A stretch of DNA of 14,068 nucleotides from Chloroflexi bacterium RBG_13_51_18 (GCA_001796495.1 MGMR01000051.1:1-14068), one strand, 5' to 3'. Counted from the stretch's first letter, positions 6,568 through 13,927 are shown. The notes: a model not told the origin generated them from the letters alone. Numbers and translations: made by a program.

Positions 6568-7209
6568 ATGAAAATTAAATATCTAGCCCATGCCGCATTT
6601 TTAATTACATCGGAGAAAGGCACGCGCATTATCACAGACCCTTACGAAACCTCGGAAGGCATTAAACACGGTGCGATAAAGGAAACGGCTGACATCGTGA
6701 CCGTAAGCCACGAACACGGCGACCACAATAACATTTCCGCAGTAACGGGCAAGCCGAAAATTGTCAAAACCAGTGAATTGGTCAAGGGTATCAGCATCAA
6801 AGCCGTTGAAACAGCCCATGATGATAAAGGGGGGAGTCAGAGGGGGAAAAATACGATATTCTGTTTTAATGTAGACGGGATAAACGTCTGCCACGCAGGT
6901 GACCTGGGGCATGAATTAACTGCCGAGCAGGTGAAAGCATTGGGTAAAGTGGATGTGTTAATGATTCCGGTGGGGGGCTTTTTCACTATCGACGCGGGGA
7001 CAGCGGCCAAAGTCTGCGACCAGTTGAAACCTAAGGTGATAATCCCAATGCATTTTAAGACGGCAAAACTGGGCTTACCAATTGCCGATGTTGAGCCTTT
7101 TCTCAAAGACAAGGGCAACGTGACACGTTCTAAAGAAAGCGGAATCGAACTGAAAGCGGGTAAATTACCCGGCCTGACGCAGATTATCGTGCTAAAGCAG
7201 TCGTTATAA
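6568..7209 (+). CDS. MBL-fold metal-dependent hydrolase, UPF0173-like
   Basis: A 213-residue protein of the metallo-beta-lactamase superfamily, close in pattern to the UPF0173/Lactamase_B_3 hydrolases. It starts MKIKYLAHAAFLI, as that family does. The metal ligands are visible: the HxHxDH motif at 48-53 (HEHGDH), a histidine in ETAHDDKGG, the aspartate and neighbouring histidine in CHAGDLGHE, and the histidine in IPMHFKT near the C-terminus. The natural substrate of this group is unknown. A very strong Shine-Dalgarno (GGAGGAGGTG, 6552-6561) lies 6 bases before ATG 6568. It follows pepA closely, so it probably forms the end of the kinase-pepA-hydrolase transcript. Confidence 0.9.
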   Translation: MKIKYLAHAAFLITSEKGTRIITDPYETSEGIKHGAIKETADIVTVSHEHGDHNNISAVTGKPKIVKTSELVKGISIKAVETAHDDKGGSQRGKNTIFCFNVDGINVCHAGDLGHELTAEQVKALGKVDVLMIPVGGFFTIDAGTAAKVCDQLKPKVIIPMHFKTAKLGLPIADVEPFLKDKGNVTRSKESGIELKAGKLPGLTQIIVLKQSL

Positions 7210-7228
7210 ACATCATCAATCTAACCTA

Positions 7229-7861
7229 ATGAATAAATACTGGGACAAGCGATACCAAGTTGAAGGCAAGATATGGGGTGAATCACCCAGCCGCACCGCC
7301 GAATACGCTCTGAAGATATTTGAAGAGAACAAGGCCAAAAATATACTGGTGCCGGGCTCTGGCTACGGAAGAAATTCAAAACTGTTCTCGGCACATGGGT
7401 TCGATGTAGTCGGTGTAGAAATTTCACCGACAGCCTGTAAAATAGCGCGGGAACTCGATCCAAAGACACGAGTTTATAACGCTTCCGCCCTTGATATGTC
7501 TTTTCTCTTTGATAAATTTGATAGCATCTATGGTTTTAATATTTTACACCTCTTCCGTGAAGAAGACCGGAAGCTTTTTATTAAACAATGCAGTTACAGG
7601 ATTAAAAATCATGGGCTGATGTTTTTCACGGTCTTTTCAGAAAAAGAGGAGAGTTACGGAAAAGGCAATGAAGTTGAAGAAAACACTTTTGAAAGCAAAC
7701 CGAGACGACCGGTGCATTATTTTTATGAAAGCGACCTTAAAGATCACTTTAAAGACATGGAGATAGTGGAAACAGGAATGATAGATGACCCGGAAGACCA
7801 CGGAGAAGGGCCACATACTCATATTCTACGCTATATCTGTGTGAGAGCGAATAAATCATGA
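7229..7861 (+). CDS. Class I SAM methyltransferase
   Basis: A 210-residue protein. The opening NKYWDKRYQVEGKIWGESPS is typical of small-molecule methyltransferases of the TehB/thiopurine/Methyltransf_25 type. Motif I is ILVPGSGYGRNS (39-50) and motif II ends in the acidic VVGVEIS (60-66). FDSIYGFNILHLF supplies the motif IV strand. The substrate is unknown. No clear Shine-Dalgarno precedes ATG 7229, which is 19 bases after the hydrolase stop. Its stop overlaps the ATG of the next gene by 4 bases (ATGA at 7858-7861), implying translational coupling with the HAD-kinase fusion. Base composition drops sharply here (17 G+C in the 60 bases at 7501-7560), unlike the upstream genes, so the pair may have a separate origin. 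Confidence 0.88.
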   Translation: MNKYWDKRYQVEGKIWGESPSRTAEYALKIFEENKAKNILVPGSGYGRNSKLFSAHGFDVVGVEISPTACKIARELDPKTRVYNASALDMSFLFDKFDSIYGFNILHLFREEDRKLFIKQCSYRIKNHGLMFFTVFSEKEESYGKGNEVEENTFESKPRRPVHYFYESDLKDHFKDMEIVETGMIDDPEDHGEGPHTHILRYICVRANKS

Positions 7862-9165
7862 TAAATCCAAATGATGTAAACCTGATTATCTTTGACATGG
7901 ACGGGACGATAATACCTTCCCTGCCCGCCGTCTACGAGTCGATAAAGAGGGCTTTTAGCAAGCTGGGATGGCCTGTTACTTTCCGTCCGGAGGAAATCAA
8001 TCAATTCTTCGGCGTAACAACATCATCCACAGCGGGCGGGCTGTACGAGTTTATCACGCCACCAGAAAGGCATCTTTCAATTCCGGAAGTTAGAGAAAAA
8101 GTACGCGCAGAGTATGAAGAAACATTCCACGACATGGCACAATCTTACCCGGGAGTGAAAGAAACGCTGGCAGCCTTGAGAAAGCGAGGCTATAAGCTGG
8201 CGCAGTACACCAATGCATCTACTATGTACCTAAACATAGTTATGTCCAGTCTGAATATCAGAGGGCACTTCGACTATATAGAATGCATACAGGACAACAA
8301 CCTGACCAAGCCGGAACTGGTGAGTAAAATCAGGGAGAAATTCGGGAGTATGACGGCGGCAGTAGTCGGCGATAGGTCTCATGACATCGAAGCTGCCAGG
8401 AAGACAGGGGCTTTATCTATCGGGGTGTTATACGGGTACGGTGGGGAGGAGCCAAATCAGGCGGATATCACTATCAGTAAATTTGATGAATTACTCAACA
8501 TCTTCGATAGAAGGCTGGTGATATTCGAGACAATTGCACGAGAAGTGGAGAAGATGAAACAGAAAGAAAAAGCTTTCGTCATCGGGATAAACGGAATCGA
8601 TGGTGCTGGAAAAACGGAGTTTGCAGCGTCGCTGGAAACTTACCTTAAAGCCGCAGGGTATAAGACGCAGCTGATACACCTCGACGACTTTCACAATTCA
8701 AAAATGATACGATACGCTGGAGAAGATGAAGCTGACAATTATTACATTAAAAGTTTTGATATTAATTTAATTGTAGAAAAGCTGCTATCGCCAATAAAAG
8801 AAAATAAGCCGTTATCTTTAAAATTAAAAGTACTGAACCTTGATTCAGATAAATACGAAGTCGATAGAGAGTATCAAATAGACCGAAGCACGATAGTGAT
8901 ATTCGAGGGAGTATTTTTATTCAGGAAAGAATTAGCACCGTATATCGACTACAAGATATTCCTGGATATACCGTTAGAGGAAAGCAAAAGACGGGCTATA
9001 ATTAGAGATCCAGAGGCAATAGTTAAGAAGTACGATGTAAAGTACCTGCCGGCACAGGTAAAATATCTGGAGAAATACCCCCCTACTAAAGTAACAGACA
9101 TAATTATCAATAACACTAACTGGGAGCATCCAGGCATCAAGTACATCCGCAAAACATCAAAATAA
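7858..9165 (+). CDS. HAD phosphatase-uridine kinase-like fusion protein
   Basis: A 435-residue two-domain protein. The N-terminal half (about 1-220) is a HAD phosphatase of the phosphoglycolate/beta-phosphoglucomutase-like type: nucleophile D13 and acid/base D15 in DMDGT, motif II T118 (YTNAS), motif III K151 and motif IV D172 and D176 in GDRSHD. After a short helical linker (VEKMKQKEKA) comes a uridine-kinase-like P-loop domain with GIDGAGKT at 246-253, then LDDFHNS, an FEGVFLF strand and a lid-like KRRAIIRDPE. All key residues of both halves are present, so both may be active. The partners could act on the same nucleotide or sugar phosphate, or one could regulate the other; this is inference. 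It is coupled to the upstream methyltransferase by an ATGA overlap and shares its low G+C. Frameshift joining seems unlikely since the reading frame is clean. Confidence 0.88.
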   Translation: MINPNDVNLIIFDMDGTIIPSLPAVYESIKRAFSKLGWPVTFRPEEINQFFGVTTSSTAGGLYEFITPPERHLSIPEVREKVRAEYEETFHDMAQSYPGVKETLAALRKRGYKLAQYTNASTMYLNIVMSSLNIRGHFDYIECIQDNNLTKPELVSKIREKFGSMTAAVVGDRSHDIEAARKTGALSIGVLYGYGGEEPNQADITISKFDELLNIFDRRLVIFETIAREVEKMKQKEKAFVIGINGIDGAGKTEFAASLETYLKAAGYKTQLIHLDDFHNSKMIRYAGEDEADNYYIKSFDINLIVEKLLSPIKENKPLSLKLKVLNLDSDKYEVDREYQIDRSTIVIFEGVFLFRKELAPYIDYKIFLDIPLEESKRRAIIRDPEAIVKKYDVKYLPAQVKYLEKYPPTKVTDIIINNTNWEHPGIKYIRKTSK

Positions 9166-9223
9166 AAACGGATAGAAGCGTAAATAATAACACAAAAAAA
9201 TATATCCCGACCTCTATTTTCTC

Positions 9224-9252
9224 TTGACTTTCTATGCTAGAATATATATAGG
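9224..9252 (+). promoter_or_regulatory. Promoter of the molybdenum cofactor operon
   Basis: TTGACT at 9224-9229 is followed by an AT-rich run (9241-9250) offering several -10 words: TATATA after 15 bases or TATAGG after 17. Transcription would start near 9258, leaving a leader of about 30 bases before mobA. Confidence 0.55.
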
Positions 9253-9285
9253 GGGTTAAGCCCGCGTTTAAAACAGGCAGATGAT

Positions 9286-9891
9286 TTGGAGATAAGCTGT
9301 ATTATCCTGGCTGGAGGTAAAAGCACACGTTTCGGTCATGACAAGATTTTAGAAAGCTTCGGCGACACAAGCCTACTTGAAAAAGTAATATCCCTCGTAG
9401 ACCCAATCAGCAAAGAAATTATTATCGTTACAGCGAAAGAGAGAACCTTCGCCCGATTGGCGAACCGCCCGGGAATAAAAATAGTGAACGATATTTTCCC
9501 CGGGCAAGGATCTTTAGGTGGTATATATACCGGACTGGTAAAATCAAAATCGTTTTATAACCTTGTTGTGGCTGCGGACATGCCATTTTTAAACGGATCA
9601 TTGTTACGATATATGATAAAGGTTGCAGACGGATATGATTTTGTTATACCAAGGGTTAATGACTGGTACGAACCGCTGCATGCCGTATATTCCAAGAATT
9701 GCATCGCTCCAATAAATACAATACTGGAACGGGGTAAAAAAGTAATCGTTGAGCTTTTCAACTATGTGAAGGTGAAGTTTATTGATATTGAAGAAATAGA
9801 CCGATTCGACCCAAAGCACTTGAGTTTCTTCAACATCAATACTAAAGAAGATCTGGAACGAGCTAAAAAGCTGACCGAAGGAGCCGTATAG
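9286..9891 (+). CDS. mobA: Molybdenum cofactor guanylyltransferase MobA
   Basis: MobA joins GMP from GTP to molybdopterin to form the guanine dinucleotide cofactor, in the cytosol. The 201-residue protein has the nucleotide-binding loop LAGGKSTRFGHDK (8-20; the consensus is LAGGxSxRMGxDK) and the metal-binding strand AADMPFL (96-102). The length is normal. The start is the TTG at 9286: no other start codon occurs in frame just upstream, the first strand follows at once, and there is no good Shine-Dalgarno, only CAGG. A related cytidylyltransferase (MocA-type) is possible from sequence alone. It heads the operon: moeA begins 2 bases after its stop. Its base composition (19 G+C in the 60 bases at 9601-9660) is far poorer than moeA's, which is odd for operon partners. 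Confidence 0.88.
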   Translation: MEISCIILAGGKSTRFGHDKILESFGDTSLLEKVISLVDPISKEIIIVTAKERTFARLANRPGIKIVNDIFPGQGSLGGIYTGLVKSKSFYNLVVAADMPFLNGSLLRYMIKVADGYDFVIPRVNDWYEPLHAVYSKNCIAPINTILERGKKVIVELFNYVKVKFIDIEEIDRFDPKHLSFFNINTKEDLERAKKLTEGAV

Positions 9892-9893
9892 TA

Positions 9894-11174
9894 ATGTTAA
9901 GCGTTGAAGAAGCGCTGCAGAAGATACTCGCCGAGGTAAATGTGCTGGAGGCGGAGACCGTCCCCATCATGGAAGCGCTGGGGCAGGTCCTCGCCGAGGA
10001 CATAACCTCCGATATAAACGTGCCACCGCTGGACAACTCCGCTATGGACGGCTTTGCCGTGCAGTCAGGTGATACCAAAGGCGCCAGTAAAGTTGCAGCG
10101 AAAACCCTTAAAGTTATCGACACGGTTCTGGCCGGCGGCATTTCCAAAAAAGAAGTGACTGCGGGAACGGCCATCCGAATCATGACCGGCGCGCCAATTC
10201 CCGCCGGCGCCGATAGCGTCGTGCAGTTTGAAGATACCGACAACCAAAAACCTAAAGATTCCCCGGCAAACGAGCGGGCAAACGAAGTAGCCGTCTTTTC
10301 TGAGACCAGACCCGGTCAGAACATCAGGCTGGCGGGAGAAGATATTGCCAAAGGGAAAATAATATTAAAAAAGAATACCGTCATCAGACCAGCAGAAATT
10401 GGACTTATGGCATCCATCGGACAGGGTATGGTTAAAGTCATCCGACGCCCGGTGGTTGCGGTTCTTTCCACCGGCGACGAGCTCGTGGAAATTGATAAAC
10501 CACTGCCCGAGGGCAAGATACACGACAGCAATGCCTACAGCATCGCAGCGCTGGTCAGGCGTTACGGCTGTATCCCTATAATGCTGGGGATAGCCCGCGA
10601 CAACGAAAAAGAACTGGTCAATAAGCTAAAGCAGGCGAAGGACGCGGATATGGTGCTGACGACCGGCGGAGTATCGATGGGCGATTACGATATGGTGAAG
10701 GACGTCCTCGCCAGGGACGGCGAGATGGTCTTCTGGAAAGTGCGGGTTAAGCCGGGGAAGCCGCTGGCTTTCGGTAAGATAAAGGGCAAGGACAAAAACG
10801 GCGAGGCGAAGAGTATACCTCACCTAGGTTTGCCCGGCAATGCCACCAGCTGCATGGTCAGTTTCGAACTTTTTGTAAGGCCGGCGCTGTTGAAGATGAT
10901 GGGGAAAAAGAACCTGGTCAAACCTTCAGTAGAAGCGATTATTGAAAATACGGTGAAAAATGACGCCGGCAGGCGTATCTACGACCGGGCAATCGTACAG
11001 AAGCGCGACGGCCATTATTATGCCAGATTAACCGGCCCGCAGGGCTCGGGGATACTCACATCCATGAGCCTGGCCAACGGGCTGGTAGTGATACCGGAAG
11101 AAAAAGTTAGAGTAAATGAAGGCGATACAGTCCAGACATTGATGCTGGACTGGAATGAAGAAGTTTACATCTAG
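9894..11174 (+). CDS. moeA: Molybdopterin molybdenumtransferase MoeA
   Basis: MoeA inserts molybdate into adenylylated molybdopterin to give active Moco. The 426-residue protein is of normal length. The first domains carry PPLDNSAMDGFAV (44-56) and GEDI (148-151). The MoCF-type catalytic domain follows, with STGDEL (192-197), TTGGVSMGDYD (256-266) and PGKP (287-290). GLPGNATSCMVSFE (312-325) precedes the C-terminal beta domain (about 340-426). It starts at ATG 9894, with GGAG (9880-9883) lying inside the end of mobA, so the two are translationally linked. A stretch rich in K, D, N and E (about 117-132) is an insert with unusual composition. mobB follows after 12 bases. Confidence 0.94.
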   Translation: MLSVEEALQKILAEVNVLEAETVPIMEALGQVLAEDITSDINVPPLDNSAMDGFAVQSGDTKGASKVAAKTLKVIDTVLAGGISKKEVTAGTAIRIMTGAPIPAGADSVVQFEDTDNQKPKDSPANERANEVAVFSETRPGQNIRLAGEDIAKGKIILKKNTVIRPAEIGLMASIGQGMVKVIRRPVVAVLSTGDELVEIDKPLPEGKIHDSNAYSIAALVRRYGCIPIMLGIARDNEKELVNKLKQAKDADMVLTTGGVSMGDYDMVKDVLARDGEMVFWKVRVKPGKPLAFGKIKGKDKNGEAKSIPHLGLPGNATSCMVSFELFVRPALLKMMGKKNLVKPSVEAIIENTVKNDAGRRIYDRAIVQKRDGHYYARLTGPQGSGILTSMSLANGLVVIPEEKVRVNEGDTVQTLMLDWNEEVYI

Positions 11175-11186
11175 CGGAAAAGTAAT

Positions 11187-11837
11187 ATGCGTTCAATTAT
11201 ATCTGTCGTAGGCAAATCGAGTTCCGGCAAGACAACCCTGCTGGAAAAGCTAATCGCCGAGCTTAAAAAGCGGGGCTATAAGGTGGCTATCGTCAAACAT
11301 TCACACCATAAAGACGACCTGGATACTGCCGCTAAAGACACCTGGCGTTTTACCAAAGCCGGAAGCGAACTCTCTGTCATTAATTCGCTGGACCACCTGG
11401 CGATTTATCGTCGCATGGACAATTATTTCGACCCACAGGATATATCGAATTTCGTATTATGGGACTTCGACATCTTGCTGACGGAAGGTTTTAAAAGCAG
11501 CAATTATCCCAAGATAGAAGTCCACCGCAACGAACAGGGACAGGAATTGCTAACCGATCCGAAGCTCTTGCTGGCGGTGGTTACCGACAAGCCGCTGGAT
11601 ATAAGCATGCCTCAATTTTCCCACGATGACGTGGCCGGGATAGCCGATATTATTGAAAAAACGATAATTTCCCAAAATAATGTCAGCGATTTGGAAATAG
11701 TTGTCGACGGTGTGCCCGCAAAGGTAAGCCCCTATCTTAAAGATGTATTGGCACGCACGCTTTCCGCCATGATACCCGATTCGCAAAACAACGGTGAAGT
11801 AAAGAACCTGCATATCTCCCTGAGGAGGAAGCATTGA
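11187..11837 (+). CDS. mobB: Molybdopterin-guanine dinucleotide biosynthesis protein MobB, extended
   Basis: MobB is a GTP-binding accessory protein of MobA. Walker A is GKSSSGKT (9-16). It is followed by the family-specific KHSHHKDDLDTAAKDTWR (about 37-54) and FTKAGSELS, and by LLTEGFKSSNYPKIEVHR (about 94-111), the usual second motif. Classical MobB is near 165-175 residues; here there are 216. The extra tail, beginning about residue 168, contains DLEIVVDGVPAKVSPYLKDV and may be a small additional domain of unknown role. ATG 11187 has only a weak purine-rich GCGGAAAAG upstream. Its stop overlaps the next start (TTGA, 11834-11837). It is preceded by moeA on the same transcript. Confidence 0.88.
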   Translation: MRSIISVVGKSSSGKTTLLEKLIAELKKRGYKVAIVKHSHHKDDLDTAAKDTWRFTKAGSELSVINSLDHLAIYRRMDNYFDPQDISNFVLWDFDILLTEGFKSSNYPKIEVHRNEQGQELLTDPKLLLAVVTDKPLDISMPQFSHDDVAGIADIIEKTIISQNNVSDLEIVVDGVPAKVSPYLKDVLARTLSAMIPDSQNNGEVKNLHISLRRKH

Positions 11838-12565
11838 TTTTTGAGACCTCGGATTTTGTATTCAAGGTACCGTCGGTGGTAGCCAGGGCGCGGCGCGTCC
11901 TGATTAAGCCCGCTGCGTCCTATCCGCTGCCATACCCGGTCTCAACCAGCGCTGATATGCTAGCAGCTATCATATCCAGCATCAGGAGAGTTAGCGATGC
12001 CGATATCATCCTGCTGGAAGGAACGCCGGGCGGCATACCCACCAGACCTATCTACCAGGCGCTGGGCTATAATTTCCCACGGGTGCTGACACTGGATGTT
12101 AAGGACTGCATTTTCGTAGAAGTTGATAATCCGCTCCCCAAGCCTTTTGCGGTGCCGACTTTCTGGGTGCCCAATGTGATATTATCCAGCGATTATCTGA
12201 TAACCGTAGCCCCGTTAAAGACCTACAACGGTTCGGGGAGTTTTACCATTCCCAACCTGCTTTCACTGCTGCCCAGCAGTAAGTACCGCGGGGATACACT
12301 GGGAGGCTGGGAAAGCCTTTACAGCCTGGGCATAGACAAGGTGCTGGCTGACCTGTATTTTACCCTCCCCTTCGACCTGGGTATCGTGGAGGCGAGGCAA
12401 AAATTCGCCGTGATAGAGGACCCGAACGAAGGCGAGGTAGAAGACTACGATAAAATATTCATCGGGGAACCGTATGACGCCGACCGCGAGGTCGCCGATA
12501 CTCTCGGACTAAAAATAGGCTATCTCGACCTGATTAAATCGGCTAAGGTTGAACTCCAGGCATAG
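11834..12565 (+). CDS. DUF362-like protein at the end of the Moco operon
   Basis: A 243-residue protein with the pattern of the DUF362 family: RRVLIKPAAS near 20-29, STSADMLAAIISSIRR (about 37-52), ADIILLEGTPGG (about 55-66) and APLKTYNGSGSFTIPNL (about 126-142). The family includes proteins whose members often carry iron-sulphur domains; here there is only one cysteine (DVKDC), so no cluster domain is attached. Function is unknown. The start is TTG 11834, overlapping the mobB stop, with AGGAGG at 11823-11828 and a 5-base gap, good evidence for the start and for coupling. The constant link to mobB suggests a job in metal-cofactor handling, an inference. The gene ends 20 bases from the convergent acylphosphatase gene. 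Confidence 0.78.
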   Translation: MIFETSDFVFKVPSVVARARRVLIKPAASYPLPYPVSTSADMLAAIISSIRRVSDADIILLEGTPGGIPTRPIYQALGYNFPRVLTLDVKDCIFVEVDNPLPKPFAVPTFWVPNVILSSDYLITVAPLKTYNGSGSFTIPNLLSLLPSSKYRGDTLGGWESLYSLGIDKVLADLYFTLPFDLGIVEARQKFAVIEDPNEGEVEDYDKIFIGEPYDADREVADTLGLKIGYLDLIKSAKVELQA

Positions 12566-12585
12566 TTAACAGACGTCCGAACGGC

Positions 12586-12867
12586 TTAATATCTCACACT
12601 AAAACTTGAAAAGCTGCCGGTATATTCGCCCCAATCAGTGAGTACTTCTTTCACGCTTGCAGCCGGCGGGCCGGTTTTTAGATATTCAACCAAACTTTCC
12701 AGTACGGGCTTTTCGCCCTCGGCAACCACCTCCACTATGCCACCGGGCCGGTTACCAACATAACCTTTCAGGTTAAGTCGTTCGGCTATTTCTTCGACAT
12801 AGGCCCGAAAGAAGACCCCCTGCACACGACCATGAACAGTCGCCCGAAGCGATGCCATATCAGCCAT
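12586..12867 (-). CDS. acyP: Acylphosphatase
   Basis: A 93-residue small alpha/beta enzyme that hydrolyses acyl phosphates such as carbamoyl or 1,3-bisphosphoglycerate phosphate. The signature VHGRVQGVFFRAYV holds the catalytic arginine (R21), and the catalytic asparagine is N39 in GYVGNRPGG, where relatives have GWVRN. The length is standard. The frame extends to a TTG at 12873, but GAGG lies too close to that codon. The ATG at 12867 has GAGG with a 6-base gap and is preferred. It lies 42 bases after the small-protein gene and probably ends an rnc-led transcript. No terminator is seen before the convergent DUF362 gene. Confidence 0.93.
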   Translation of the reverse strand: MADMASLRATVHGRVQGVFFRAYVEEIAERLNLKGYVGNRPGGIVEVVAEGEKPVLESLVEYLKTGPPAASVKEVLTDWGEYTGSFSSFSVRY

Positions 12868-12909
12868 GAGCAACCTCTCCCTGAAAGGTCCTGACCTAAC
12901 GAGGAAGGA

Positions 12910-13059
12910 CTATTCCTCCTCTTCCTCCCTGGGCTTTCGTTTCTTTTTAACAACTTCTACATCTACCGGCGTAGATGTTACCGTAATCGGGGCTATTGTC
13001 TTGGATTCTTTCTTTACCTTTTTCTTTTCCCGATTAGCGTAATTCCCGCGACTACCCAT
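12910..13059 (-). CDS. Small basic/acidic protein, 49 residues
   Basis: This short gene reads ATG (13059) to TAG (12910). GAGGTG stands 5 bases upstream of the ATG, the same Shine-Dalgarno used by padR. The protein starts MGSRGNYANREKKKVKKE, has a middle TIAPITVTSTPVDVEVV, then KKKRKPR, and ends in five glutamates. In total 14 of 49 residues are Lys/Arg and 9 are acidic, so it is likely disordered and may bind RNA or ribosomes; this is inference. It lies between rnc (58 bases upstream) and the acylphosphatase gene, on the same strand. Inside it is an 8-base inverted repeat (12959-12978) with a CGGC loop, in frame. I do not recognise a family. The ribosome site, clean frame and position make a real gene likely. 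Confidence 0.8.
   Translation of the reverse strand: MGSRGNYANREKKKVKKESKTIAPITVTSTPVDVEVVKKKRKPREEEEE
12959..12978 (-). repeat. Perfect 8-bp inverted repeat inside the small gene
   Basis: ACATCTAC, loop CGGC, GTAGATGT on the plus strand; the transcript would have the same stem with loop GCCG. It codes for TSTPVDV within the small protein. There is no following U-run, so it is not a terminator. At 8 bp it is too short for an ordinary RNase III site. Confidence 0.6.
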
Positions 13060-13117
13060 AATTACACCTCACGAAGGTATTTGAGATACTCCTGGTTGCA
13101 AGTTTAGCAGATAGAAC

Positions 13118-13819
13118 TCACTCCGTAAAGTCGTTTGAGAGCTGCTGAAGCGCCAGACGGGCTGCTTCTGTTTCCGCCAGCTTTTTACTCTTTCCTGCGG
13201 CGGTGCCCAGGGCTTTCTTGTCTACAATTACTTCTACCCTGAAAATTTTATCATGGTCGGGGCCGGTTTCCGATATCAAGCGATACACTGGAGTCGACTG
13301 GTATTTTGCCTGCGTGAATTCCTGTAATTTCGATTTGTAGTCGATATCGGCATCACGGCTGGTCAGTTTCTGCCACTCGTCAGTCAGCAGTCCGGCAACC
13401 ATCTCTGCAGCAACGGTCATACCAAGGTCCAGATAAACCGCAGCGATAACAGCTTCCAGCGCTCCTGCCAGATTAGGAGCCTTATTACGCCCTCCGCTGG
13501 AATCTTCTCCCTTCCCCATATAGAGAAAATCACCAAGTTTAATAAACCGAGCTATTTGAGCCAGATTATCGCCCCGTACCAGAACGGCGCGCAGCCTGGT
13601 TAAACGACCTTCACTCAAATCTGGAAATTCCCGGTACAGCTTATCAGCGACTATTAAATTAAGCACGGCGTCGCCGAGGAACTCCAACCTTTCGTTATGG
13701 CCGAGAGCATAAGCCGGGTTTTCATTGATATACGAACTATGAACAAGAGCCTGTTCCAGCAAGGCAGGTTCATTGAAAGAAACGCCCAGAATTTCTTGAA
13801 ATTCAGCGATATCCGGCAC
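13118..13819 (-). CDS. rnc: Ribonuclease III
   Basis: RNase III cuts double-stranded RNA, maturing rRNA and some mRNAs. The 233-residue protein has the normal two parts: a catalytic domain (about 5-150) with signature NERLEFLGDAVL (42-53), including E43, E46 and D50, and a double-stranded RNA-binding domain (about 160-227; YKSKLQE, ETGPDHDK, KSKKLAETEAA). At the second metal site E122 is kept, but the residue three before it, an aspartate in E. coli (D114), is glycine here (LAGALEA). The start is GTG 13819, with AAGGGG upstream. TTGACA-18-TATTGT on the minus strand (13873-13844) is its promoter. It leads the small-protein and acylphosphatase genes. Confidence 0.95.
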   Translation of the reverse strand: MPDIAEFQEILGVSFNEPALLEQALVHSSYINENPAYALGHNERLEFLGDAVLNLIVADKLYREFPDLSEGRLTRLRAVLVRGDNLAQIARFIKLGDFLYMGKGEDSSGGRNKAPNLAGALEAVIAAVYLDLGMTVAAEMVAGLLTDEWQKLTSRDADIDYKSKLQEFTQAKYQSTPVYRLISETGPDHDKIFRVEVIVDKKALGTAAGKSKKLAETEAARLALQQLSNDFTE

Positions 13820-13843
13820 CGGAAAATCCCCTTTTCTTTAATA

Positions 13844-13873
13844 ACAATAGCCTGATATAAGCACAGGTGTCAA
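13844..13873 (-). promoter_or_regulatory. Promoter of the rnc cluster
   Basis: On the minus strand a perfect TTGACA (13873-13868), 18 bases, then TATTGT (13849-13844). Transcription should begin near 13837, about 18 bases before the GTG. The -35 region lies 15 bases from that of the divergent tRNA-Gln promoter. Confidence 0.6.
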
Positions 13874-13888
13874 CAGAAAACCGAATGA

Positions 13889-13917
13889 TTGTCTCAAAAT
13901 ATACTACATGTTATAAT
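13889..13917 (+). promoter_or_regulatory. Promoter of tRNA-Gln
   Basis: TTGTCT (13889-13894), 17 bases, then a perfect TATAAT (13912-13917). The expected start is near 13924, a few bases before the mature tRNA 5' end at 13928. Confidence 0.7.
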
Positions 13918-13927
13918 TTACTATCGT

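Noticed and set aside
9253..9285. Moco riboswitch in the leader of mobA
   Set aside because: Only about 30 bases lie between the likely start of transcription and the TTG, too short for that aptamer, and no extended pairing is seen.
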